This document shows positions 8,131-17,000 of a DNA stretch of 57,697 nt, piece by piece. Made by a program: the position numbers and the translations under genes. Position 1 is the stretch's first letter, and each line of letters starts with the position of its first letter. The stretch covers positions 1-57,697 of the forward strand of contig NZ_JADEXG010000029.1 in the NCBI RefSeq assembly GCF_015207255.1. Reading direction: 5' to 3'. The DNA comes from Vasconcelosia minhoensis LEGE 07310. Lineage in GTDB: Bacteria > Cyanobacteriota > Cyanobacteriia > Phormidesmidales > Phormidesmidaceae. The notes under the pieces are model-generated. The model ran no database searches. It was not told the origin of the DNA and saw only the letters and a list, made by a program, of their open reading frames with translations.

Positions 8131-10563
8131 ATGAGCGTTCTAATCTATGCTCTTCTCCTGACGTCGGCGCTTCTTGTCGCCCTCATCCTCACCTACGTCG
8201 GGATTCCCCTCTGGGGCTGGACACTTTATCTGGCAGCTATCTTAGCTATTCTACAGAGCCCAATCTGGCTATGGACTATCGCTGCTGCGATCGCGCTCGT
8301 GCTCAACATTCCTCGACTGCGGCGCTGGGTGATTAGCGATCGCCTATTCCATCTGATCCAGGCGCAACAGCTCCTCCCCAAAATCTCCGATACTGAAAAA
8401 GCCGCCATCGAAGCCGGTAACGTCTGGGTTGAAGGCGAATTTTTCTCCGGTCGGCCTCACTTTCAGCGCATTCTCTCGGCACCCTATCCGACGCTGACGC
8501 CCGAACAGCAGGCTTTTCTCGATGGCCCGGTAGAGCGAGTGTGTCATATGGCTACCGACTGGGAGATCTCCCAACGCAAAGACCTGCCGCCTGAGGTCTG
8601 GGCCGATCTCAAAGAAGCGGGCTTTTTTGGCATGATGATTCCCCGTGAGTATGGCGGCTTAGGCTTTTCTAACACCGCCTACAGCGCGGTGATGACCAAG
8701 CTGGCCTCGCGCTCCTTTACCCATACGGCCACCGTCGGCGTCACCAATTCACTGGGACCCGCAAAACTTCTGCTGCACTACGGCACGCCCGCTCAAAAGA
8801 ATTACTATTTGCCCCGGCTAGCCAGCGGCGAAGAGATTCCCTGCTTTGCCCTGACCGAACCGCAGGCAGGCTCAGATGCGGCTAGCCTCACCTCGTCGGG
8901 CACGGTTTTTGAACAAGCAGGCGAGCTCTACCTGCGGCTCAACTGGAAGAAACGCTATACCACCCTTGGGGCCATTTCTACCCTGATTGGCCTCGCCTTC
9001 CGGCTGTACGATCCCGATAATTTGTTGGGTAAAGGCAAAGCGGTCGGCATTACCTGCGCGCTGGTGCCGACAAACACGCCGGGCGTCATCGTTGGGCGAC
9101 GCCACGACCCGATGGGCGTTCCCTTTTATAACTCTCCGATGGAGGGGCGAGATGTGGTGCTGCCGATCGGCCAGATTATTGGCGGCGCAGACCAGGCAGG
9201 CGAAGGCTGGAAAATGCTGATGCAAACCCTGGCAGCGGGCCGGGGGATTAGCTTCCCAGCGACCTGCACCGGCGTTGCTAAGCTGACGACTCGGGTGACC
9301 GGTGCCTACAGCACCATTCGCCACCAGTTTGGCCTGCCCATTGGTCGGTTTGAAGGGGTGGAAGAACCGCTGGCTCGGATTGGCGGGCTCACCTATGTCA
9401 TGGAGGCGGCCCGGCTCTATACCTGCGGCGCGGTGGATCAAGGCGAACAGCCGGCGGTGGTATCCGCGATCGCAAAATATCAGTTCACCGAACTCTCTCG
9501 CAAAATTATCATCGACGGCATGGACATTCTCGGCGGCGCCGGTATCAGCCGAGGGCCGCGCAATCTGCTGGCCAACATCTACACAGCGACGCCAATCCCG
9601 ATCACCGTGGAAGGGGCCAACATTCTCACCCGGGCGCTGATTATCTTCGGTCAGGGGGCGATTCGCTGTCATCCCTATGTGTATGACGAGATTACCGCTT
9701 TGAACCAGGGCGATTTCGCTGGCTTTGACCGGGCGGTGTGGGCGCATCTGGGCTTCAGCCTGCGCAACGGGGCGCGATCGCTAATTTTAAGCCTCACCCG
9801 TGGTCATTTAGCCCGAGTCCCGCTCTCCGGTAAACCTGCCCGCTATGCCCAGAAACTGGCCTGGGCCTCGGCCGGGTTTGCCTGCCTGACGGACTATGCC
9901 CTGCTGGCCTACGGCGGCAGCCTGAAGCGCCATGAGAATATCACGGGTCGCTTTGCGGATGTGCTGTCCTGGCTGTACTTGGGCAGCGCTACGCTAAGGC
10001 GGTTTGAACAAGAGGGTCAGCCGGTGGAAGATTGGCCGTTTGTGCAGTGGGGACTGGAAACCGCGATCGCGCAGATTCAGCAGAGCTTTGACGGCCTCCT
10101 GAGCAATCTTCCCATGCCTATTCTGGGTAATCTGCTGCGGGCGGGGCTGCGGCTAAATTCTCTGGGCGGTCCTCCTGCCGATCGGCTCAGCCAGCGAGTA
10201 GCTCAGCTGATGCAGCAGGCCGATACCCGAGAGCATCTGACAGCGGGGATTTACCTCCCCCAAGATCCAGAACAGGCGCTCGGTCGGTTAGAAAATGCCT
10301 ATCGGCTGACCCAGCAGGCCATCCCTATTCTGAAGCAGCTTAAAGCGGAGGTTAAGTCGGGGCAGCTGTCCGCCGACCTGGCGCATCAGCCGACAGCTGC
10401 CCTGATCGAAGCGGGTCTGCGGGCGGGCCTAATCAGCGGCCCCGATTCCGATATCGCCTATGCCGCAGAAGTCGCTCGCACGGACGCTATTCAGGTCGAT
10501 TCATTTACGCTAGAAGCGTACCAGAACATAGGTCACCCTTCCAGCTTGACTATGCAAAAGTAA
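8131..10563 (+). CDS. fadE: Membrane-anchored acyl-CoA dehydrogenase (FadE type)
   Basis: This 810-residue flavoenzyme introduces the trans-2 double bond in acyl-CoA. The N-terminus has two or three hydrophobic helices (residues 3-60), then the E. coli FadE-like entry region with EQQAFLDGPVE and FFGMMIPREYGGL. The acyl-CoA dehydrogenase signature LTEPQAGSDA starts at residue 241, and VEGANILTRALIIFGQGA marks the C-terminal helical domain. A FadE-specific extension runs to 810 residues, close to the 814 of E. coli. GGAGG lies 7 nt before the ATG. Electrons should go to an electron-transfer flavoprotein, which is not in this window. It is the last gene of the fad operon, 41 nt after fadA. Confidence 0.93.
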   Translation: MSVLIYALLLTSALLVALILTYVGIPLWGWTLYLAAILAILQSPIWLWTIAAAIALVLNIPRLRRWVISDRLFHLIQAQQLLPKISDTEKAAIEAGNVWVEGEFFSGRPHFQRILSAPYPTLTPEQQAFLDGPVERVCHMATDWEISQRKDLPPEVWADLKEAGFFGMMIPREYGGLGFSNTAYSAVMTKLASRSFTHTATVGVTNSLGPAKLLLHYGTPAQKNYYLPRLASGEEIPCFALTEPQAGSDAASLTSSGTVFEQAGELYLRLNWKKRYTTLGAISTLIGLAFRLYDPDNLLGKGKAVGITCALVPTNTPGVIVGRRHDPMGVPFYNSPMEGRDVVLPIGQIIGGADQAGEGWKMLMQTLAAGRGISFPATCTGVAKLTTRVTGAYSTIRHQFGLPIGRFEGVEEPLARIGGLTYVMEAARLYTCGAVDQGEQPAVVSAIAKYQFTELSRKIIIDGMDILGGAGISRGPRNLLANIYTATPIPITVEGANILTRALIIFGQGAIRCHPYVYDEITALNQGDFAGFDRAVWAHLGFSLRNGARSLILSLTRGHLARVPLSGKPARYAQKLAWASAGFACLTDYALLAYGGSLKRHENITGRFADVLSWLYLGSATLRRFEQEGQPVEDWPFVQWGLETAIAQIQQSFDGLLSNLPMPILGNLLRAGLRLNSLGGPPADRLSQRVAQLMQQADTREHLTAGIYLPQDPEQALGRLENAYRLTQQAIPILKQLKAEVKSGQLSADLAHQPTAALIEAGLRAGLISGPDSDIAYAAEVARTDAIQVDSFTLEAYQNIGHPSSLTMQK

Positions 10564-10768
10564 TGGCGCAAAAGTGATGGCTGAATTAAACATCGCTTAT
10601 TCAGCTTGACGTCACTCAGCTGGGGCAGTCAGCCACCGCGCTTTTGATTATGACAACGCTGGGGAGCCACCTTATTTCCTAAGCCACTGTTTTTGCTGCC
10701 GCGCCTTGGCAACAGCTGACGCTCTCATAAATTCCTCAGATTTGTTCAATAGGCTTAAAGCCAAAGGT

Positions 10769-10807
10769 CTGAGTTCGCGCCTGCCGTGGGTCGCAGGCGC
10801 GAATCAG
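10769..10807. terminator. Strong GC-rich hairpin between fadE and the next gene
   Basis: TTCGCGCCTGC (10774-10784) pairs perfectly with GCAGGCGCGAA (10793-10803). CTGA (10769-10772) and TCAG (10804-10807) extend the stem past a one-base bulge. It lies 43 bp before the ATG at 10851. No T-run follows directly; five T occur about 10 nt on. It may separate the fad operon from the next gene or act as a leader structure. A weaker 7-bp hairpin lies at 10580-10605. Confidence 0.55.
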
Positions 10808-10850
10808 GGCACAGCTGTTTTTGGCATGAAGTATGGCCTGGGAGACAGAG

Positions 10851-12425
10851 ATGGAACATGTAGAACATTTTGACTATGTCATTTTAGGCGCTGGGCTGGG
10901 GGGGCTATCTGCCGCCGCCTGCCTGACCCGCCAGGGAAACCGAGTCGCCGTTTTAGAAAAACACTACCTGCCAGGGGGCTGCTGCCACACCTTTGACTAC
11001 GGCGACTATCGCTTCTGCGCCGACGTCCATTACATCTCCCAATGTGGGCACAACCAAACTATCGACCAGTTTCTCAACTATATTGGGCGCGAGGTTCCCT
11101 TCAATTCCCTCGACCCAGACTGCATCGACCGGGTGATTACACCAGAGGCTGACTTTAGGATTCCGCTCGGGTGGGAATATCTGCGATCGCGGCTGCTGGA
11201 TACCTTTCCGGAAGAGTCGAAGGCGATTGACTATTATTGCGATCGCATCAAGCTGCTGCACCAGGAGATTCGCTCCCTGGGTCAAGCGGTGCGCTGGTAT
11301 GATCAGCACTGGCTGGACTGGCTGAAGCTGCCCAAGTACTGGAACCTGTTCCAAAGCCGCAACCAGACCCTGCAAGACCTCTATGATCAGGCTGGGCTGT
11401 CACCCAAGCTACAGGCGGTGGTCGCAGGCCAGAGCGGCGACTATGCCCTGCCGCCCAACCAGATTGCGCTGCTGATCCATACCTCCTTGGTCTGGGACTA
11501 TTCCGAAGGCGCCTACTATCCGAAACATCACTTCAAGCACCTGGTAGACAGCATTGTTGAAGCGATTGTTGCAGGTGGGGGCGTGGTGCGCTACGAGACT
11601 CCGGTCGAGCACATCAAAGTGCAAAATCACGCGGTGCATTCGGTTTTGGCTAACGGCACCGTTTACTACGCCGATAAGGCATTCATCAGCGATCTAGACC
11701 CTAAGCTCACTGTCCAGCTGATGCATAACCCCGGCGCCCTGAGCGCTCATGAGTACCACCGGCTAACGGATTACGAATACTCTGCTAGCGCCTTCAACAT
11801 CTACCTTGGCCTAGACAGCCGGTTCGACCCGCAGCGTTACGGTATTGGCAGCTGGAATATCTGGTACTATCCCAACGGCGACCTAAATGAAGCCTATCAG
11901 CGACAGTTCGACGGCGACCTGACTCACCCCTGGATCTTTCTCTCTTGCCCGACGATGAAATCTGACCAGCCCGGCATGGCGCCTGCTGGACACCATGTCT
12001 TGGAGATTGCCACCGTTTGCGCCTACGAACCCTTTAAGCAGCTCCAGGAGAGCGATCCCAGCGCCTACAAAGCGAAGAAGCGGCAGGTGTATCAGTCGGT
12101 AATGGAGAGCGTGCGCGACCTGATCCCCGACGTGGATGCCTATGCCCGGATGAAGGTTTCCGGTACGCCCACCACCAGCGAATATTACTTAGGTCAGCCC
12201 CAGGGCAATATCTATGGAGAGAAGCTGGTACCCCAGCAGGTGGGCCTGAACCGTCTGGGCTATCGCACAGATCTATCCAATTTGTTTTTAGTCGGCGCCA
12301 GTGCCGGATATCCCAGCGTGCCCGACGTGATTCGCAATGGCATGGACGTGACGGAGCTGATGACGGGACAGGCCGTGGCTCCGTCCAGAGCAGCTAGCCC
12401 GGCTCTGGCAGGCACCTTTCGATGA
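10851..12425 (+). CDS. CrtI/RetSat-like FAD-dependent carotenoid or polyisoprenoid oxidoreductase
   Basis: This 524-residue flavoprotein starts with a dinucleotide-binding motif, DYVILGAGLGGLSAA, and LEKHYLPGGCCHTF. The C-terminal FAD loop reads FLVGASAGYPSVPDVIRNGM. This is the layout of phytoene desaturases, prolycopene isomerases (CrtH) and retinol 13,14-reductases (RetSat). The N-terminal EKHYLPGGC element is closest to RetSat/CrtH from memory. The substrate cannot be told from sequence. I prefer ATG 10851, with GGGAG 6 nt upstream, over ATG 10833. It is downstream of the fad operon but separated by 287 bp and a hairpin, so a link to fatty acid metabolism is possible but unproven. Confidence 0.75.
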   Translation: MEHVEHFDYVILGAGLGGLSAAACLTRQGNRVAVLEKHYLPGGCCHTFDYGDYRFCADVHYISQCGHNQTIDQFLNYIGREVPFNSLDPDCIDRVITPEADFRIPLGWEYLRSRLLDTFPEESKAIDYYCDRIKLLHQEIRSLGQAVRWYDQHWLDWLKLPKYWNLFQSRNQTLQDLYDQAGLSPKLQAVVAGQSGDYALPPNQIALLIHTSLVWDYSEGAYYPKHHFKHLVDSIVEAIVAGGGVVRYETPVEHIKVQNHAVHSVLANGTVYYADKAFISDLDPKLTVQLMHNPGALSAHEYHRLTDYEYSASAFNIYLGLDSRFDPQRYGIGSWNIWYYPNGDLNEAYQRQFDGDLTHPWIFLSCPTMKSDQPGMAPAGHHVLEIATVCAYEPFKQLQESDPSAYKAKKRQVYQSVMESVRDLIPDVDAYARMKVSGTPTTSEYYLGQPQGNIYGEKLVPQQVGLNRLGYRTDLSNLFLVGASAGYPSVPDVIRNGMDVTELMTGQAVAPSRAASPALAGTFR

Positions 12426-12460
12426 CCGCCGGACCTCGCTGATCTGAGCTGTTTTGGCTT

Positions 12461-12505
12461 AGCAGTAACCGCCCCAGATTAACTTAATCCGGGGCGGTTA
12501 CTGCT
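12461..12505. terminator. Long perfect inverted repeat, likely terminator
   Basis: AGCAGTAACCGCCCC (12461-12475) pairs with GGGGCGGTTACTGCT (12491-12505) over 15 bp. After one mismatch, five further pairs close down to a 3-nt loop. It begins 36 bp after the oxidoreductase stop. The trailing TCTCATATTCT is only moderately T-rich. The position and stem strength fit a terminator. Confidence 0.65.
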
Positions 12506-13157
12506 CTCATATTCTGCATCCTGAGGGTTTTTTCATCGCTCAGGCAACTTTGACCTTGCTAGCGTTGGGGCTCAGGCTGTGTAGTCACCGCCAGGTAGAG
12601 TCGATATCATCCACTATCGGCAGGCAGATGGTCTTATCGCCTGCGATGTCTCGCTGCTTCCGCTTGGCCATGGCCTTAGCCTCCACTCGCTTGCTATGAC
12701 TCTATTTTACGTCAAACAAACTTGCAAGGAGGTCGCGGCTGGCTGTCTCTATACCCTGAGCAAACTCAGCCAGTCTCAGCCAGTCTCAGATTTTCTCAGT
12801 AATCGCCAGGGCTGATGGTCGGCTGGTTGCTCGCTTCGATCATCAGGGCCAGGTGCTTGAATCCCAGCCGTCGATACCTGATCGTCGCCAGTGGGCTGTC
12901 ATTTTCGCAGTTATCGGTATGCTGACAGTACATCTACGACGCTTAAACTGAAGGTTCACGGGTACTGAGCACATTAAATCCGTAAACCTTCTCTGACGAA
13001 CTGGCAGTCAGTATTCCTATAACTGAGAAAGCTGCAAACAGCTTTGCAGCAATGGTGCCTTTATGTGCTTCCTCTTTAGCGAACCTAGCATTAGCAAGCA
13101 CGAGATTCTAGCACAGCAGCTGAGTGAGACCTAAAATTCAGTAGGGAAAAACCCATC
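12506..13157. other. Gene-poor, apparently degraded region
   Basis: About 650 bases without a convincing gene. On the minus strand two short frames start with ATG: 12585-12671 (28 residues, MAKRKQRD start) and 12796-12933 (45 residues, RRLGFKHLALMIEASN). Neither has a good ribosome binding site, and they may be scraps of a lost gene or transposase. CTCAGCCAGT is repeated in tandem near 12766-12785. A promoter for the next gene is expected in the AT-richer part after 12900. Confidence 0.3.
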
Positions 13158-13868
13158 ATGCATCAATCTGTGGCTCTGCAGGAGCTGGCTATCGTTGTTG
13201 CAGCCAACAATCATAGTCCCGCTGTCGTCAACCTCGAGTTTCTCAAATACACTGGCATCGTGCCAATGGATTGGGAACTGGCCCGTAATCCCATCTATAC
13301 CCCACAGCTGGTTCAGCATACGTTCCAGAATGGCATTACGATCACGGCGCAGCCCAATCGAGTGATCTTTACGGAAGTCATCGAAGGCAAAGACTTGGCT
13401 CAGGTTGAAATAGCTAGGCTGGCCCGCAAGTATGTCCAGAGCTTGCCCAATCTAGAGTACGAAGCCGTTGGGCTCAATCCAACTGGCCATGTCACTTTTG
13501 GTGGTCAACCGGAAGCTGTTAAGAAGTACTTAAACGAAACGCTGCTAGCTCCAGGTCCTTGGCAAAACGTAGGGCAATCGCCAGCCCGGAGCACGATCAA
13601 CTTCAGCTACACACTAGAGCGCAATGTGCTGAATCTTACAATCAGCGAAGCTGGAATGCGAAATGAGGACGAAACCGTTACTCCAGTTATCCTTTTTGTT
13701 GGTAATTTTATCCATCGCCCAGAGGGTAGCAGTCCTCAAGAGCTGGTGGAAAGCCTGTGCAATAATCTAGACCAGTGGCAGACGGATCTAGAAACCTACC
13801 AGGATATTATCAACCAGAATTTTTTATCTGGTCTTGGGGAAACTGTCTTACTCCCCGCTTTTGCTTAA
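13158..13868 (+). CDS. Conserved-looking protein of unknown function
   Basis: This 236-residue soluble protein has no signal peptide or membrane segment. AGGGAAAA lies about 9 nt upstream of the ATG. It shows mixed alpha/beta character: a strand-rich N-terminal half (ITITAQPNRVIFTEVIEGKD), a helix with IARLARKYVQSLP, and a C-terminal helix with LVESLCNNLDQWQTDLETYQ. I do not recognise a catalytic motif or a named family. It stands alone between a terminator-like hairpin and the giant toxin gene, and shares no repeats with the latter. It could be an accessory of the toxin locus, but only position suggests this. Confidence 0.65.
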   Translation: MHQSVALQELAIVVAANNHSPAVVNLEFLKYTGIVPMDWELARNPIYTPQLVQHTFQNGITITAQPNRVIFTEVIEGKDLAQVEIARLARKYVQSLPNLEYEAVGLNPTGHVTFGGQPEAVKKYLNETLLAPGPWQNVGQSPARSTINFSYTLERNVLNLTISEAGMRNEDETVTPVILFVGNFIHRPEGSSPQELVESLCNNLDQWQTDLETYQDIINQNFLSGLGETVLLPAFA

Positions 13869-14036
13869 TCAATCATTTCGCGCACCAGCCTAAACGCCAG
13901 TGAGCCGATAGGCTGAGTTTCCAACTGTTCATTGACTAGCAGATTAACCCAGAAGTTGAACGCATAACGTTCGACTCTTGTTGATCTGCCTTAATTTTTT
14001 CCAACCACTTCACCTCGATATCGGAAAGGATTGGCA

Positions 14037-17000
14037 ATGGGTAAGCCTGAAGACTTGCTGAACATCAACAGCAAAAATGTATTCGCTCAGCCGCTGCTAC
14101 AGGATGCATCTCTGCTCAATGAAGTCGCGTCATTGGGTATAGAAGTATCTACTCGCTCCGGCAAGGTGAAGAAGTCGAGTCTTGACCCAATTGCCAAGGC
14201 TGGAACGGATGACCTCAGTCTCCAACCCCTGCCAACCAAACCAGCAACGCCGCTGAACTCGTCCCCAACCGTGTTTGGCAGCATTCCAGATGGGTCTACC
14301 GTCAAAACCTCCGCAGCTGACGTAGACCCAGTTACTGGAAATCCAGGCTTAACCCCACTAGCTAACGCCATTCAAGCCGCTCCGCCAGCCGCTATTCCGG
14401 TTACCCTGCCCGCCTTTGCGGTAATGGCAGAAGGGACGGTCACTGTTAATGGCAGCAGCGACTTTGATGGCGATCCCAGGAATCTGAAAGACGATGCCTT
14501 GATATATGGAGGTGCCGGGTTCACCATTAACGGGAATCCGACTCTACCCATACAGCGGGACGCTAATGGAAATCCAATTCTGGATGCCAAAGGCAAACCC
14601 CAGTTAGTTAAAGAGGCCGTTGCCGTTGCGCCAGACTACCGCGTCAGTAATGCCTCTGGAAACCACTATGCTGGACTGATTCCACCCAGTGTGGTGCCCA
14701 AGCAGGTAGTTTCAGTCACGGCCTATGCCGATATTAGACAACATGAGCTGACCCGGCGCATTCCATTGGGAACACCAACCGTTTTCTTCAACGCTCAGCA
14801 GAACCCGATTAACAATGCCAATGACTGGGCTAAGAAATTTCCAACGCCAGGGACCGCAGCGAATCCGACCGTAGTACAGGTTACCAACGGCGGGTTGACG
14901 ATTCCATCTGGCGTTAACCTGAGCCATACCATTATCACCGTTGCCAATGGGGATATCAATTTCAACGGTAGCGGCCAGACCCTCAACAATACGGTGCTGG
15001 TCACGAACAACGGAAATGTGAACTTGGCGAAGGTTCGCTCTACCGATCTATCGGTTTTGGCTGCCGGTGCGATCAATATGAATGGGGGAGCCAAGTTTGG
15101 TGGCTCAACGCTGCTGGCGAATGAGACAGGCGGCATTACTTTTAACGGTTCAACATCCACGACGGATAGCGGCAGCAACCTGGCCGTTATTTCTCAGGGA
15201 AACATCACCTACAACGGCTCGTCAAACACCCGAGGAATCTTTCTGAGCGCCAAGGACTTTACCTACAACGGTAGCTCCACCCTCTATGGCGCAATCGGGG
15301 CAAAGGGGAATGTCCTGTTTAACGGTCGAGCAACAGTTATTGCCGATGCGACCATCTCTTTCCGTCCCACTCCGCCAGCCATCACCGCTGGATTGACCCG
15401 CGATACCGCTCCTGGCAACACGACGAATACAGACCGCATTACCTACGACCCAACCATTGCGGGTGCGATTTCGGTTACTAATCCCGGCATCCAGATTGGG
15501 GCCAGCGGTACGATCCCAGCGAATGGTTCATCGACCAGCGGAAATCAAATTATTGAATTCAAGGCTAGATTCGACAGTATGCCTTCAGGCAGCTATCGCA
15601 ATATTCTGTCGAGCTTGCAGGCAAACGGAACGTTTAACCTCAGCCGCACGGAGCTGAACCAGATTTATGGCAGTTCGCTCACGGATGGTCCGCATTCACT
15701 GCACCTGCTAGCAAGAGATCAGTATAACAACGTTACCAATGTCGATATTGTTTTTACCCTAGATACCCGCACCGCTGCTCCAATCTTAACCCTACAGCCG
15801 ACCAGCGACAGCGGACAAAGCAACCAAGACCGGATTACAAATGTCGTCGGGCCGACGATTCGCGGTACCGCAGAAGCTGGCGCTAGTCTAGAGATCTTCA
15901 ATGGCAACCAGTCGATTGGGCAAACCACTGTAGCCGCTGACGGCACCTGGCAATTCACGACACCGCAGCTCGATAACGGGGTCCATACCCTGAGCGCGAT
16001 CGCAACGGATATTGCTGGAAACACCAACACTTCCACAACCTTCCAGATCACAGTGGATAGCGTTCTGCCGCAAGTTAGCCTCACCCCACCGATTGACCAA
16101 GCTCCTCTCAGAGCCAATGCCCGCCTTACCGGCGTTACCGATGGCACCGGTTCCGCTATCGTTGCGCTGCGCTATCACTTTAACGACCGAGCCGAAATTG
16201 ACCTGGCGGTCTCAGCAAACGGCAGCTTCGACCAGGCCATCGACTTCACCGGCATCGGCAATGGATCGCACACGCTGACGGTGATGGCGACAGATATAGC
16301 GGGCAATACGGCTACGCTTCAGTTCCAGGTAACGGTTGATCTCGATACCACGGGTCCTGTGATCGCCGCCGAGCTGGCCAATGATACCGCGCCTGATGGT
16401 ACCAACCGCGATCGCGTTACGTCTGACCCCACCGTTTCTGGTACATTAGCTGACGCCAGTCAGGTGGTAGAATTTCAGGCTCGGTTTGCGGGCCTCGGCT
16501 CCGCTACGGATGTGCTCACAGACCGGCAGGCGGATGGCAGCTTCACGTTTAACCGCGATCGCCTAGAGCAGATCTATGGCGGCGCGCTGACGGACGGACA
16601 GTACAGTCTCCAGCTTGAGGCTAGGGACCAGTACGGCAATGTCTCGCAGCTGTTTGAGCTTTCCTTTGTCCTCGATACGACGCTGGCATTAAGTATTGCC
16701 CTTGACCCGGCGTTCGACTCAGCTCCGGTGGGCGACAGCCATACGACGACTGCGACGGTCAGCTTGAGCGGACTGACGGAGGCTGGCGCAACGGTGCAGC
16801 TGCTGGAAACCGGGGCGACGGTAACCGCCGACAGCAGCGGCCAGTTCTCTTTCTCGAATGTAGCCCTGGTACTCGGGGAGAACAGGTTTACGGTGGAAGC
16901 GATAGATGTCGCCGGTAATCGCAGCACCTCGCCGCTGTCAATTACTCGCCTGGCGACGAATCGGGCCCCAACTGATATTTTTCTGAGTCAGAATTGGGTG

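Noticed and set aside
8872-9747. Long minus-strand open frame of 291 codons inside fadE
   Set aside because: It lies wholly antisense to a well-supported acyl-CoA dehydrogenase, is low-complexity in character and matches no family; a shadow of GC-rich codons.
12585-12933. Two short minus-strand ATG frames (28 and 45 residues)
   Set aside because: No ribosome binding sites and no confident family; noted as possible scraps only.
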